Source of the DNA: Lunularia cruciata
Lineage: Eukaryota; Streptophyta; Marchantiopsida; Lunulariales; Lunulariaceae
DNA length: 64,000 bases
Direction: 5' to 3'
Assembly: GCA_948567375.1 (NCBI GenBank)
Contig: OX419759.1
Span: 2,085,303 to 2,149,302 of the forward strand
A program made the position numbers and the translations under genes. The notes under the pieces were generated by a model. That model was not told the DNA's origin. It did no database searches and was given only the letters and a program-made list of their open reading frames with translations. This document shows, piece by piece, positions 21,865 to 35,700 of the stretch; within the stretch, counting starts at the first letter, position 1; each line of letters begins with the position of its first letter.

Positions 21865-24130
21865 GTCTTCCACTCGCAGGCTTCTAAACAAAATCGAGCG
21901 GGATACGAAAGCGAGCTCTGAACAATTGGACATGGAATGCAGGAGAGCCCTTGAACCAGCGGAACTTGGATCATTTTTTCGATCTTAGGTGTTCCAAGTG
22001 TTCCATTCGGCAGGTTTATTCAATATTCAGCATTCTACATCTATAGAGATTGTACTGAACAAGACTCCTACCAACCGCTACCTACCTACAAACCTTCTTC
22101 CACGTCGATCACCGCTGGTGGGACATTGATTGTCCGTCTACAATGTGACATTTTGGTACTTCCACTTCTGCGGTATTGGGTGTAGCAGTTGTTTCGTGAC
22201 TTGTCAGAGCTCATGAAAGGACAGTATTATTACCAGCGTATTCTGGGGCGGACCAACATGAGAAAACACAGACTGGCGAAGGGAGACCGCTAACTAGCAC
22301 ATTTGTTATGTACATAGAGTAAGTGATTTGAAGAGGAACTCTCCTGAGAAGCCCAGGTGTCCCACGAATATGACACAACCCAATTCTAGAGAAAGTCTTT
22401 GATGAGTGACGTCAAGGCTTCCGTACTAACTTCGTCTAAGCTCCAGTCAACAAAGTCCTCCATGAATGCAAGAGCCGGCTTAGCTGCTACGTCCAGAAGG
22501 CCTTGGTTTCCGCGTACCGTGCGCCGTTTTTGTTATCGTTGATGACTCATTCAAATACCGTCGATCCTTGAGAGTGTCGACGACGCATCAGTCTCGTCTA
22601 TGATTAAGTTCTGAGCATATGTGGGTCCTGTTAAATGAAGGGAGTTGCTAGGTTGACACTCCCTTCTTGTTAGGGTGACACCCCATCCACATCGCAAGAG
22701 ATGATATTGTTTCGTTACTAATAAATAAGTCGAAATCCTCCTTTGTGGAGAAGGTGAATTCACTTGAGTAAGTAAACCCTGCATCACGCTAGCAGATGTC
22801 CGTGGCTCAACAATCTTCCTGGACCATGCCAGTGGAAGAAATGGAAGAAATGGCCCTTTAAACCAAACAACATACAAACCTTGCATTTACTTCACAGCCA
22901 CAAAATCGTTTTGCACTTTGTTGCCATGTGAAAAGTTTTCCTCGAGTACGAGAGCATGTACATCAGTATTGGTGCAATAGCGCAGGACTCGCTTGAGAGC
23001 TCTAAGTTGTGGTACTATTCATTAAGGTCAAGGATTTTATTCCAAAGGTGTCAAGAAAGGGCGTTATCTGGTCCATTAATAGCTTACAAGAATCTAGAGG
23101 AAAAGCTTAAGGCATGCATGTAAGTCCTTTTTGATCTTGTCTAAACTCGCCACCTTGCAAAGTAACGGTAGAACGGAATGTAAGAAAATGTTGAACGATG
23201 TACAGTACCCACTTCCTAGCCATAGCATGTAAGTTACCCTGCGTTACTCCTGTCTGTCACTTTCAGTTGGGTACGGCTCGCTATAGGGGTAGCAGCATTT
23301 CTCTATGTTGAAACCAAGAACGGGCAGGTGAGATGAGAACTTAAAGAGGTAGTTCTAAGTGTCCAACACAATTCAAAAGCCAAATCGTCAACTAAGCTAA
23401 ACCCTGGAATTTATGCTCACTCTTGCGCCCATGATCTGAATACCCTGTCATGAAGTACACGTCAGGTATACAAAAGACTACTGTAGCAACAAATCGTAGT
23501 TCGCCCATGATCGAAATGGATTGCAAATAACATCGCAAGTGCATGTCTCTCAGCAAAACCAGCTGATGCAGAGACTCGACTAATTTCCTAGATCGATCCC
23601 TCGGGTTATATTTGGTGATCCATTATAAACTGAGATGATTCAAGCCTTTAATTCCAAGTACCCATGACGTTGTAATCGTATTATGATAGAGCAAATGCTT
23701 GAGTACTGGATCAATCTCACAAGCAAATATCAACTCAGATATCAACTTTCACATCAAGCGGCAGAAAGTCAGCTTAACAAATATTTACAATACTCAGCAC
23801 TGAAGCATGATATGGTCTCCACAGGCCGCCATGGTTTCTGGAGATCTGCAACGTTTTGTAACACCTAGATGGTTCTGGATCTCATCCTGATACCTATCAT
23901 GGTTGTTTGCACCAAATTCGATTAAAACCTTCTAGATCATCAGAACGTCAGCAGAAGATTTGTCTGTCATTCTATTGAACTTTTCCACGGCAACTAGCAA
24001 CCTGCATCGTGTGTTCTGATCCTAGTAGTGAATTCCATGAACTTTTCTGAATGACTTGGCTTCAGCTTTTAGATTTTATGATCACGTCTCTGAAAGATGA
24101 AATAGATTTGCACAAGTTTGGATCAGATCC

Positions 24131-24378
24131 AAAGTGAAATGGCCTACTGGCTTCGATAAGTTTGTGTGTCAACAAAAGAGGGTCTGTATGCAACACTTCA
24201 TGGTCTCCCTTCACATCTACCAATTTGACTTCGGGTCCTAACCTAATTTTGATTAGAACTAAAGTGAAAGGGTCACTACTGGCTTCGATAAGCTTGTGTG
24301 TGAACAAAAGAAGTCTGTAAGCAATACTTCATGGTCTCCCTTCACATCTACCAATTTGACTTCGGGTCCTAACCTAAT
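24131..24378. repeat. Tandem duplication of about 125 bp
   Basis: Two head-to-tail units, 24131-24260 and 24261-24378, agree over nearly their whole length (for example CTTCATGGTCTCCCTTCACA in both). On the minus strand both keep an open frame reading EVKLVDVKGDHEVL, but the frame is short and not recognised. Confidence 0.85.
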
Positions 24379-24944
24379 CGAGAAAGTCGAAATGAAGTCA
24401 ACTGCTTCAATTCAGCCAATTGACTAACTCCAAACTAGAGGCTGAACACAAATTTCAACACTTAGCTATAAATGATCTTAGCTCAATGAGAATTAAACCC
24501 AGTCGAATCCCAGAACCGAACTGTCGACCATATGGACGAGACTTTATATGGATCTGGACCTGTTATATAATAAACAAACAGCTCCGAAGATGTCCAAATA
24601 TTGAATGCGCATGAATTCTCCTCTGCAAATCGATGCATGCGCGTTTGTTTTCTCTGAGGTGACCACCAGAATCCTGTACGTCTGGCCGATTCCAGTCCTA
24701 AGATTCGACGGCGCTTCAAGCGCATACTTACTTCTGGCCAGTTATGTTTTAGCACTACGCAATCTACTTATCACTCGATTGCAATTTCTACTTGCTGAGA
24801 GCCTACTTCAGTTGGAACTTCTGCAACAGTGGAGCGTATCATCAAGATCTATTAGATCCCAACTAGAACCTGGAAATTTAAATACTTGAGGATCAGGTCT
24901 TTTCATATGTGTGTTTCAAATCCAGTGTCACAGTCAAGAAGACG

Positions 24945-24983
24945 TCAGTCTAGACGTCAGGAATACAAACAGTCTAGACTGAC
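24945..24983. repeat. Perfect 12-bp inverted repeat
   Basis: GTCAGTCTAGAC (24945-24956) and its reverse complement (24972-24983) are separated by 15 bases. No gene is adjacent, so its role is unknown. Confidence 0.6.
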
Positions 24984-25439
24984 ACACATTCTTCCCTTGC
25001 GCTTGTGCAAGGTGGACTCTCTTGGTGTGCCCTTCAATCCACGCTTCGACGACGTTCGGAGCTGTACTCCGAGAGTGTTCACGTGAAACCATAGTTGGCA
25101 TAAGATAGATAATCACAGCGCCAGAGGATCGATTCAACAAGATCTCTATAGCTAAGAATACACTCACATGTACAGACGAAATTTTATAAAATTTGTTCAG
25201 TAGAGGATGATACAGGTCGTTCCTGTTGAACCATCAGGTCTAATCTTCCTGCTGAACAGGATAAAACCCATCGTTTGGTCTAAACTGGAGAAAAAGTTTG
25301 TTTTTCCCTGTTTATCCGAGGTCAGATCCACACTCAGGCACATATTAGTATCCAACATCCTTATGACGGTGGTACACGATCAAGCAATTCTTTGGCTATC
25401 TTACTGGATCACCGAGCTTGAAACCTGTAGAGTGGCATT

Positions 25440-28251
25440 CTATTTCACAGGAATGGCTTTCAGCACAGCGATACCGTATAGTTCGGGCATATCTAGCTCA
25501 GGCTGAAGTTTTTCTGGGTGAATTTGGAGATCAAAACAGTGCATTCTTGGGGTCAGTGCAAGGTTAACAGTCAGGAATCCCATGTTTACCCAAGGACATG
25601 ATGTCTTTCCCCACCCGAATGGTAAGTACTCGAAATGTGTATGTATTTGTCCTGGCACGACCTCCAGACGATATAGTGTGTTTAAGAATCTTTCAGGCGA
25701 GAACACATCCGGATCTCGTGCAATTGCATGGTAGTTCATGAAGAGCTGGGTTCCTTTGGGAATGTGGTACCCCGCTGTAATGCAATCGGCAGCCGATTCA
25801 TGGGGAATAAGAAATGGAGAAGGAAGCTTCATACGAAGGACTTCTTTCACAGATGCTTGCGTATATTTCAGATTCGGCAAGTCGCTCTCTTCCACGAACC
25901 TATCAAGTCCAACCACCTCATCCAGCCTTGTCGAATCTTCCTCTTTACCTCCGGGTCTCCGTTACAGTAGCAAAGGCTCCATTCTACTGTTGCATTCGTT
26001 GCATCATTGGCTCCTAGCATTAGCTCCTGTGAAAGTCCACAGTACCACTTAGTACTTCTTGCTAAGGTACCTGCACGTGAGTTTAAGGGAAAAAGCAGGT
26101 ACTAGGAAAAAAAAGAAAGCTGAGTATGGTCAAATAGGCCTTGGAAGACCAGTAACTGCAAAGTAGCAGATATCATCACAGTCATCAGCTCTTGTTTAGG
26201 TGCAGGACTTTGGAAGTGTAAGTCAACGATCTGTTGGTAAAATCTTAACGATATCTTCATGAAGCTTCCCTGCGCCATTTTCACCAGGGAGAGACAATAA
26301 CACGTCTATCAAGTCTCTCGCACCGGTATCTTGGTCCTCCTACCTTCTGTTCGCTGACTCTTTGTGTCTTCTTCCAGTATACCTTCCATCAGATCATCTA
26401 TAGATTTGCTTATTCGTTTCGATCGCTTACCATAATTACATCGGAGTCGGATATTAGTTTTTTGGATATGGCCACAAGAGCAAAGCAGTGATGTTCCTAC
26501 CATTCTATATTCCATTTAGTTATGGATTATTTAGAATGACCGAGACCAGTAGAGCAAATAACTTAAGAATTCGAGAGAAGTATACCTTGGAAGTCGAACT
26601 TCTTCAGAAAGGGTATGTAGTTACCAACATTGAAAACACCCAGAAGGATTATCAGCTTCAACAATCAGCTCTTGTAGTTGTTTCTATGTCTTTCGTACGG
26701 CTGCTTCTTGGCCTGGACGACAACACACACTTCGAACGACAAACACACTTTCAAGTTATCAGTTCAGTAACTGTATATCTTAGAGAGCACCTTATGTAGC
26801 ATTCGAGTATTAAAATTCTTGATTGACCTCATTTTCTCACCGCTAAAAAGCACATCATCCATCAATGATGCCAGCTTCACCACGTGCACTTATGACAATG
26901 GAAATATCAATTTGGGTTACTGTGGACAATGTATCGTGTTCCGGTTGTTTGGAAATTCTAAGCATACTTTCGCTCTTAAAAGGTATGCTCTTAAAATTGC
27001 ATGACATTGTGTTTCTGTGGAGTAAACCATCCTTATCACACTCTTCAAAGGAATATACCGCAGAGGTAAATGAAGAAGAAAGAGTCAATATCCTCTAGTC
27101 TGTCGACTATACGGATTACCTGCTTGCCAAAGTTCCCACACAGGCCAGATGGTCAACAGCTGCAATGTTCATGTCAAGGGCTTTATAACTAGTTAATAAA
27201 CAAGTATCCACTTAAAGACCAGTATGTAGAGATATGGACAGTAAGCGTCTTAGCAAGAACTATGCAGGAGATTGAGTTTCTTATTACCTCTTCCTTTGCA
27301 GCATCATTTGCGTGAGGGCATTGGTACTGAACTCCAATATGCTGTCTCGCATAACAACCGGTCCCCCGGACTTTGGCTTCTCGTGAATTGATTGAGTCAT
27401 GGTCAGCATCTCTGCTCTCCTTGCACCCTATCATGAACAATCCAAAGTCAGGGTATGCTCTTGTAACTGAGGCATGAAGATTAACATTTCCACTTGGAAA
27501 CACTTCCATTGCTCAGGTACAATGGGAATTAAAGTAGTGTGATGCAATCACGCAGTTAAGCACTCTTTGAAAACGGAGCTAGCTATTAACTATCAATAAA
27601 AAAAATGTGTTAAAATTCTGTAGCAAGAGCAGCTGGTCGCTCTTGCAAATTGCTAAAATGTGTGTGTAAGTAACACTGTACAGGTGGACAAAATGCATGT
27701 TAAAGTTTCTTCGTTCGGCACCTCGTAGCTGTTGAGAAGATCTCTCGAGAAACCAAAGTCCGAGCAAAACGACAATAGTCCCCATGAGTGAAGGTGGTAG
27801 CTTTACCCCACCCTATGACTTTTGATGCAACCGACTCAGGACGTTTCTCAAAGAGATGGTCGTGATTCTTGAAGACCTCCTCAATCATTTTTGGGCACGA
27901 AATTGTCACGATCGGAATGGAACCTAAGTACATAAACACTATGGGCCCATAAATCTGTATGAGATCCCGCAAGGAAACATGTGGAAGTTTATCGAGCCCA
28001 GGCTGGCAAGGATTGGCCAGTGCCGAGGTCCTGGAGGCAGGTTCAGATTCTTTTTGTTGCTTTTCTTCCATGCGTAAAGACAAGCGGGATGAATGCCAGA
28101 CTTGCTGATGCGAGAAGGAACTCATCTCCAGCGGTATAAACTTCAACCGTAGCATATCAGCCACCATGGGATCCAGGAACCTCGTGTTTTCCACCAGTCC
28201 CGGTCCTGACGGCCATTTGTTCTTGATATATTCAAGCATGTCGAGTTTCAC
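25440..28251 (-). pseudogene. Cytochrome P450 pseudogene (plant type)
   Basis: The N-terminal fragment (27700-28251) holds KLPHVSLRDL, YGPIVFMYLG and EVFKNHDHLFEKRP, typical of the P450 N-terminal third. Near 26230-26440 lies KRISKSIDDLMEGIL, then in another frame DLIDVLLSLPGENG. The I-helix (25973-26017) reads LGANDATNATVEWSL, the oxygen-binding region. The C-terminal fragment (25440-25916) has the ExxR of the K-helix (EVLR), PERF, and the heme loop FGWGKTSCPW with its Cys at 25596-25598. Frame breaks appear near 27735, 26320 and 25927. The stretch between DPDV and PERF is shortened, and the heme loop has Lys-Thr for the usual Arg-rich part and Trp where Gly follows the Cys. About 1.2 kb in the middle is unrecognisable. 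No membrane anchor was found. Confidence 0.8.
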
Positions 28252-29918
28252 TAGCTTGATTAGAACTATATTTGAAGTATTGGACTAGTTTGAAACTTCG
28301 AAAACTGATCAAGGAATCATGATTAGGTACACTCACATCATGTTATATTTATATGGAGTGGTGGGAGGCATCAAATTTGACATACTTTCTGTTTTTTGGC
28401 GTGAGCAGTAAGTCTGCCAGAAGTTGGATTTCTTGCTTTCCAAATTACAAAGATGAGACATTCCTATGCCTTGGAATTTTCCGCCGCATTTACAATGCCT
28501 ATATGACAGACAATTAATTTCGTCTAACAAGCGTCAGCAACAATGGCCTCCAGAGAACTATGTCATGACGTCAATGAACCGAAACTCTGACCATCAATAA
28601 TGGATTGCGTGCTCCGACATTACCAGGTGCAGTGATATGAACAGTGAAGTTTAACTCCAAAAATGGAGCATCGGTTTCTCCGGACGCAGCTGGTCTCATC
28701 TGCATGGTTGTTTGCTGAGAGTGAAACCGCTTTCAATTTGACAATCCAGCGTTCAGTTTTCCGACTTCTCTTGAGGTTCTCAAGCTTCGAAATCTGACAT
28801 GCAATGCAAAACACGCCCGGCAGTGTCATGCAAAAGACATGCTCCAAGATCCAGTCTGATGTCAAGTTATGGCTCATTTTGCTCTGTATATTGGATTCTT
28901 TATTCCGGGCAATCCCGGAAATTCGAAGTATTGCAAGATCACGAGCTCGAGTGCTGTTCATTTCAATAGCGTTACTACACGTGAGGTTCAATGCAATATA
29001 TCGTACAATCAAACTTGGGAGATTCAAGTTTCATGCTCTAACTCGGATACTTATATTCACTCACACACGGAGGCACTGACTGACCCTTATAATTGGACAT
29101 CAATAGACAAGGAATGGTCATATTGGGATTTCTATTAACCGTGAGAATCGAATGTAAATTTTCTCCCATCATTGGGTGCCTATGCCAATATAAACTTCGG
29201 GACCACTGGGATCTCCATTACTGACAGGAAAACTCATTGGAATATACCTACAAGTCACGTCCAGTGAGATTCATTTGGAGGGATTCTGCTGCACGCAATA
29301 TCAATATCGAAATATTGTGCATTCCACCTCGCCTGCTGCAGAACTGTACCGAAATGGGTACTTTGAATATTTGGCTTGGATGCAGTCACAAAAAATCTTC
29401 TAAATTATTGGACCACAGATGCTCATTTCGATATCTAGGTACTCTCCAAAGATTGTTCGCTCAAACTCCAGCTATACCAGTGGATAGCAATACTTGGATA
29501 TACCTGGCTCCTAACGACTGACACGAGAGTCATTCAACGTTATGTCTCAAGGATTGTTCATTTCGAGGGCTCTAATTCATGTGGAGTTCTTATTCAAAGG
29601 ATTGCACAGCAACTGTTCAAGTGGATAAGCTGCCTGGCCTCACTTGAATCCGAGATACTGACGGAAATTCCGTTCGAAGTTTTGGACAAGTGATATCGGG
29701 AGATGTTCATCGAAGCTATTATATCTGTGACATCAGAAGATTTTGCCATCAAACTTGGTTGCTTGTGTGGAAATATGATGTTCATCTCGAGATCTTTATT
29801 GGGAGTAGAAGCTGAATCGAAACACCCAGCAGGAAATGCTTATTCTGGTTTAGTTGGCATGGTCAGAACCTCCTGGAAAAATACAAGAACGAAATCTCTG
29901 CCACTACTTACATGCGGG
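28252..29918. other. Stretch between P450 remnant and LRR gene, with an unassigned frame
   Basis: A plus-strand frame at 28869-29138 (90 codons) has many Ser, Thr, Asn and aromatic residues (ending EWSYWDFY) and could be a secreted-protein exon. I do not recognise it and no splice partner is clear. Confidence 0.3.
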
Positions 29919-32662
29919 TCATGGAATACGAGGAACATCGCCACAGCTGCAGAGTGAATTGCCCACCAAGTTAAGAAACGTAAGCCCTGAGCTTACCAAG
30001 TTGGCTGGTACCGTCCTCGTCAATTTGTTGTAGGACAGATCGAGATATTTGAGAGAAGGTAGATTTGAAATGTAGTCTTCAGGAATTCCTCCGAGAATCT
30101 GATTCTTATGAAGATCCAAAACAACCAGGGACCTGGAAGGAAACGACGAAAGCTCCCCTGAAAGCTGATTGTTAGAGAAGTTTACAAATTTGAGATTCTC
30201 TTGTGCAAGAAAGGTTGCTGGAACTCCTCCGGAAATCTGGTTCTGAGAAAGCTCTACAAAGCTCAAACTGTTCAGAGATCGAAACCACAGAGGAATTTGT
30301 CCCGTGATATTGTTTCTGTCCAGTTTAAGATACTGAAGAGGCGATACATGATCGGGGATATTTCCTTCAGCGAATCTAGTCAGCTGATTGCCGGAAACCT
30401 CGACAAACTTCCCTCCTGTAAAAATCCCGAATAGTTCGATGAAATAAGTACCTCTCATATACTCTCGTGCACATCGGTCGTATCGAAATGGCCACACCTA
30501 TAACTAGACCAGCCTAAACGGAATCAGAGTTGCAAACAAGAATTCAGAAGCTGTAAACCTTTTGACACCTCAGATAGAATTGATCAAATTGAGTGATCAA
30601 TTCTCTCTGATTGGTAACGTAGTTCCAGATAAGCTAACTAGCAATAAACGTCGATAGTGTATCCCAGGTGTCAGTTGAAATTGAAATCAAAACAAACAAA
30701 TTATTCAGCATCAGTAATAACCCCACTCCACCTCATAAAAAACCTCCACTACACCTCGTAAACCCCCTGAGTGGAACTCAGGTTGAAACTCATGGAAGCA
30801 TCACCATACCGTGGCCAATCTGAGCAATTGTATTCGATATATAATTTAAAGTAGAACCATGCCTGCAAATAGAGTTAATCGGCCGGAATTATAAATCATC
30901 TACGCCCTCGTCAAGTAGTGTTATAATACTAATTTCACACGAACATGAGTTCTATCATAACACTAATCGCAATGTGCGGGATACATAAAGCCTTGTGCAA
31001 AAAGAAGGGTTTTGTAGGAACAGTAGCACAACGCATGTCAAAGAGTCCTTACAACCTTGTGTCGTCATTGTATAGGATTCTTAGACTTTGATTGCTAGAT
31101 CGACAGGGATAGATTGACAGGCCCTTACCTGCCAAGGACAGTGGAAACGCGCCAGTGAAGAAGTTGTAGCTGGCGTTGAAAGTCATCACATTGTAGAGCG
31201 AATCGGGAATGGCACCTGAGAGCTTGTTGAAAGTTACGTCTATCTCTAGCCTGTTTTTTGCAGGTACGTATCCCAGCGATGGTGGAAGAGTTCCGGTCAA
31301 GGAGTTGTTATTTAGTTTGAGGATACTGAGGTTGGCAAGATTCCCGAAGTTGGCAGGAATCACGCCAGAAAGGCTGCAATTCGTCATGTACAAACTGACC
31401 AACCTCTGTAGGTTGGCCAAACCCGGAGGTATAGTTCCTGTAAGTGGATTGTGATCCAGAATCAACGCCTCCAAACCCTTCATCAAACTGATCTCTGGCG
31501 GAATCGGTCCCGAAAGTTGATTTCGATTCAACAAAAGTAGGCGGAGTTTCGTCAATTTGCTGATCATAACAGGTATAGGCCCAGTAAACTGGTTACCAGA
31601 GAGTGCCAGAAAGTCTAGGGTGGGACTCAAAAAACCAATCTCATTCGGCAGAGGTCCAGATAGTTGATTCTCATCAAGCCGTATGGTCTGGACATTTTTT
31701 AAATTGATGGTGCATGTTGGGAAGGGTCCTGTGAGCTGGTTTCCACCGAGGTCAAAGGTGACAATTTTGGCTAAATTACAGAGCTCACCAGGCACAGCGC
31801 CAGTGAAGCTTGTCTCTGCCAGAACTAAGTTCTGAAGATTTGAAAGATAACCCCACGAGAAAGGAATACCTCCAGTGAAGTTACACCTTATCAGCAGCAA
31901 ATCCGTGAGAGTAGGCCACAGCTGCCCTATGGCCCATGGAGCCAAAGTGTTGAAATAAACGTCTACTAGGGAGATAGACTCTAATGCGGCAAGTCGTCCC
32001 AGAGAGCCCCCAACAGATCCTGCACAATCATACATTCAATCAACAACAACAACAAAATCTTTGTTGACGAAGATAACGTCTAGAAAGAAAGCAAAATGTG
32101 CTAGGGAGAGAACCTCTGATATATCTCCGTGATGTAGAGTATATGAGTTTAGACAAAATGAAACACGCTTGGAAGCTTTCTACGAGTATAAAGATGGAGT
32201 ACTTAACCAGTACAAGAAATAAAGAAGATCGTTTTTATCACAATCTAAAGAATGTCATCGAGATGGCGGTGAGCTTCTAATTGATTGTATACATTCGTAT
32301 GATGGTTTGGAATTTGTTATTCAACAAGGGATTAAAGCTTCTAAAATATAATCAATCAAAGGCGGATGCATAGAAGTTATACCTCCGAAGTCAACTTTTC
32401 TGACAAGGGGCAATCCACTTTTCACCTCGGGTCCCTCAACCGAGAGGCCCTGAACTCTACCACTGGCACTGCAGTTGACTCCGAGCCACGAACAGCAATC
32501 AGTATTCGGAACCCAAGAGCTCAAGATTTTGCCGGAGTCGTTGAAGGCGGAGGCGAACTCCAAAAGTGCACCGCTATCAGAGGGATCGCATGAAGCTTCC
32601 ACTCCTTTACTGCTCGCAACTATAAGACTCAGAAGCACGATCACCTGAGTATAAGATACCAT
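29919..32662 (-). CDS. Secreted leucine-rich-repeat protein, three exons, 555 aa
   Basis: Exons on the minus strand: 32383-32662, 31129-32019 and 30415 down to the stop at 29919. All junctions are GT-AG with phase 1 at both, and the sum is 556 codons. Residues 1-23 are a signal peptide. Residues 25-68 are the plant LRR N-terminal cap (C25, the CCSWLGVNC pattern at 56-64). About 17 repeats of the plant form L-x-L-x-x-N-x-L-(S/T)-G-x-(I/L)-P follow, to about residue 535. The end is a short cap with two Cys; there is no membrane helix and no kinase. Polygalacturonase-inhibitor-like proteins are shorter, and LRR receptors are longer and anchored. It probably acts outside the cell in recognition or protein binding. 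A donor-like GTAAGC near 29987 could allow another 3' end. Confidence 0.85.
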
Positions 32663-32706
32663 TGCAGCAGAACATTTTGCTTACGGATGGCTAGTATCCT
32701 CCACAG

Positions 32707-32719
32707 TATATATATATAC
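32707..32719 (-). promoter_or_regulatory. TATA-rich site upstream of the LRR gene
   Basis: An alternating TATATATATATAC run lies 45-57 bases upstream of the LRR start codon. It is close for a TATA box, so the 5' leader would be very short, or the run is just a microsatellite. Confidence 0.3.
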
Positions 32720-35700
32720 ACTTACAGCTTCCAACCCACAATATTCATATGGTGTAGACCGTTGGCTTAGATCCGGGAACCAATTACTTGTGTTGTTGTG
32801 CATATATGATACGTATACGTATGTACACCTAAACCCTCGATATTATGCGAGGTTATCACTTACAGCATTACGATGACTCTGAAGGGTTCAGAATGTCCGG
32901 TTCGTTTTGCCAATCTTCTGTGCACAACTTAGTTTCTAGATTAGAGACGATATCGAGCGAGATACATACTAAAAGCAGATTGTGACCTCGTGTAGACCAT
33001 ATTTACCCCATCTCTTCTCTGCTCCTGAAAAGTAGTTCGATGCCCTTCTAGAGCCTTCGTTGCGCTGGAACATTATAAAGCATACAAAATTTGAATGAAA
33101 CGACTTGTCATCCATGGGCACTAACGAAACCTGAAGACTTATCGTCGCACCAGAACATCCCAACCGTATTGTACATGTACGTACATTTGCAGGAAGATCC
33201 CACGTGCACTTTCTTGGTTCTCCCTGTTGGTTCAAGCGCTTTCAATGAAGGGAGGTCATGCGTTATCTGTGCGTTCCTGGCAGTGGTACAAGATCTTTGC
33301 GCGGCCTTTAGTACTAACAAGACCAGATGTTTGCGAGTTCAGCTTACTCAATTTCATGATAAACTTAATAGTTTGCCTAACCTTTCACTTGTCGAGTCCC
33401 GAGTTTACCATCTTAGAGAGGAGATTGCTTTTCTTCAAGTTTTTTGTCTTGGTGATTGCTATGCCAATTCCTAGTGATGTCTACCACACAAATACGCCAG
33501 CAGTGCTTGCAAGCTGTTGCACTCGTCGATATCTCAGGATTTGAGGTTACTACTCAAATCATAGTGGCTGTCCAGGAAACAGAGCACAAGAGAGTGGATT
33601 TGAGCAAGTTTGATGTTGAACCGTCTTCATGCAGGCTCGGGAACTCGTTGGTGATCCATAATTCAAAGCACAGGACTTGAGATTTTTCGGAGTGCGTAAG
33701 AGTCCTCAAATTGGAGAGGCTCTTGAAGCCTTGTATATCTGGTACGTGTCCATGGCGTGGTGAACAGTCATATGCATAGTTGACGCACTCAGTCATGTCT
33801 TATGGCTTGTGTCAGTGAATGATGATACATACGAGCACAGAGTTACTGGACCACACAAAAAACCAACCCCCATTGTCCGTGGTTCCATCTAATTATTCGT
33901 ACTGCTAACTGTGCTTGTCAGATCCTTCTTCTGCTATTACAGCATGTAATTCTGTAAGAAGAGCACTCAGCGTAAAACTCCACATGTTTTATAGCGTGAA
34001 GGGTTAAAACCAACATTTTAAACAAATCTTCCAGTCAAGTGCATAGTGCAGAAGGACCACTTTGCACCCTACCAGTACAGGTTTGCTAGAAAAGATGTGG
34101 AAATCCCATTTTTATCCAGACTCTTGGAAGTTGCTCCAGTGTACTCTTTCAAATAACTCCAGTTAGTGCCTGGTTACCACTGCGCACTCTGGGACCTAGA
34201 GTCCATGTCTTATTTCTTGACCCGTTTAAATTCCAGAGCGATGAAGGAAACTTATCCTGGAGTTGATTGCGCTTCTTGAGAAATAAGTATCCAGCGTGCT
34301 GCATGTTCAGGTCGTCGATCGTGATCAGATCCAAATCGTCCTGCAAACGGGGCCATGCCACACATGTGAAGTATAAGTCTCTTGAACGACGCCTTGACCG
34401 CGAACTATGCCAGAAATTAGCAGCTCTCTTCGGAAAATCACATGAAGTCAGGGGAGTAGAGGATTCTTGAATGACTGACAATTCTAGAACTTTTGAGTTT
34501 GTTCCGTTCGTAGGGACATCCTGAATTCCCTACTGCTGTACGATGATGTCCTCGCTCACATGGTTCCCAAAGTTGTGAGGAAGTTGACGCGAAATGCTCC
34601 AGAAGCCAAAACGAAAGCATCCACTGCAGACAAACGCTTCCTGTACAAAATTACGACCGTAAGACATGGTGAACCGAACCACTTCAGCCACGCTCGACTA
34701 CTGATTGCTAGTGATGTTTGAATGAGTAGATTAAAGAAGAAATGGTCCTAATCTTGAACAGGGTAGATGTTAGGACTTAATCCAAATCTTGACTACCCTC
34801 TCCGAACTTCAAAAGTTCCCGTCATACCACTGTAGCAGTGGTCCAGTTTCATAGGGGTCTAATTGTGTAGATACTTCCATTTTCATTATATCAACCTTTA
34901 CTGGCCGTCCGTATTGATTTCTCAGCTGCAGCATCTTTTTTCTCTTTTATATCTGTACTTAATGTGTTCATATCAGTGACGCGCAAAAGAAGCGAGGGTT
35001 AGAAAGGGTTTCACCAAATATTAAAAGTTGAAGCAGAGCTGAATTCCCTGCTTTCACGATAAATACTTGAGAAACTAATGCCGGACTGCAAGTACAAGGT
35101 ATGCGCACCAATTCTATTTACTCGCAATTATACCCGGAGGTCCTGTCATTGAGCTCCTAAAGTTGATCCGCCCAGTGGGGATCAACAGTTTACTGATCAT
35201 TCAGCGTACAGGACCATTCTAACGCTATAGAAAATCCTGATATCACACAGTGGAATCGAACATGTCAGTAAGAACTGTACTGAAGGGACTCCTGATGCTT
35301 TAGTATTACTGAATCGTTTAGCTTTGTTACCGCAATGCATTGAAACTACGTGAATCCCGGTGGTAAAACCCTGATGCAAAAGAAAAGTTGAAGTTCTACC
35401 TTGATGCCGAGGATTCCTACGCAATATCACTCGGACATTAGAATTCTATATCCTGCAATAAGTATTGATGAATTGCCTCAAAGCAGACTACCATATACAA
35501 ATGCTTCAACTTCCTGCCTTCCATGGTGTCTACTTAGAGGACGTTTGCATTTAGCAGATAAGATCGTCCTTCTTTATCATTAAAGTCTCCCTGTTGTGAG
35601 GGTATAGATAGAACTATGATTATCAGTTGCAACCTGTGACCATGTTTGCAATGATTGCAAGCACCGTAGGACATACTCTCTGTAACCTCGCCACAAGTAC

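Larger units (their letters stand above)
21865..25439. other. Gene-free stretch between the knottin array and the P450 remnant
   Basis: Contains the tandem duplication at 24131-24378 and the inverted repeat at 24945-24983. No gene supported. Confidence 0.45.

Noticed and set aside
28869..29138. Plus-strand frame ending EWSYWDFY as a lectin or pore-forming protein
   Set aside because: The resemblance is impressionistic and could not be tied to a named family.
33554..34481. Possible disease-resistance-type LRR remnants on the minus strand
   Set aside because: A few LRR-like words (SLSNLRTL, FPSSLWNL), but no nucleotide-binding motif and no repeat series, so too weak to call.
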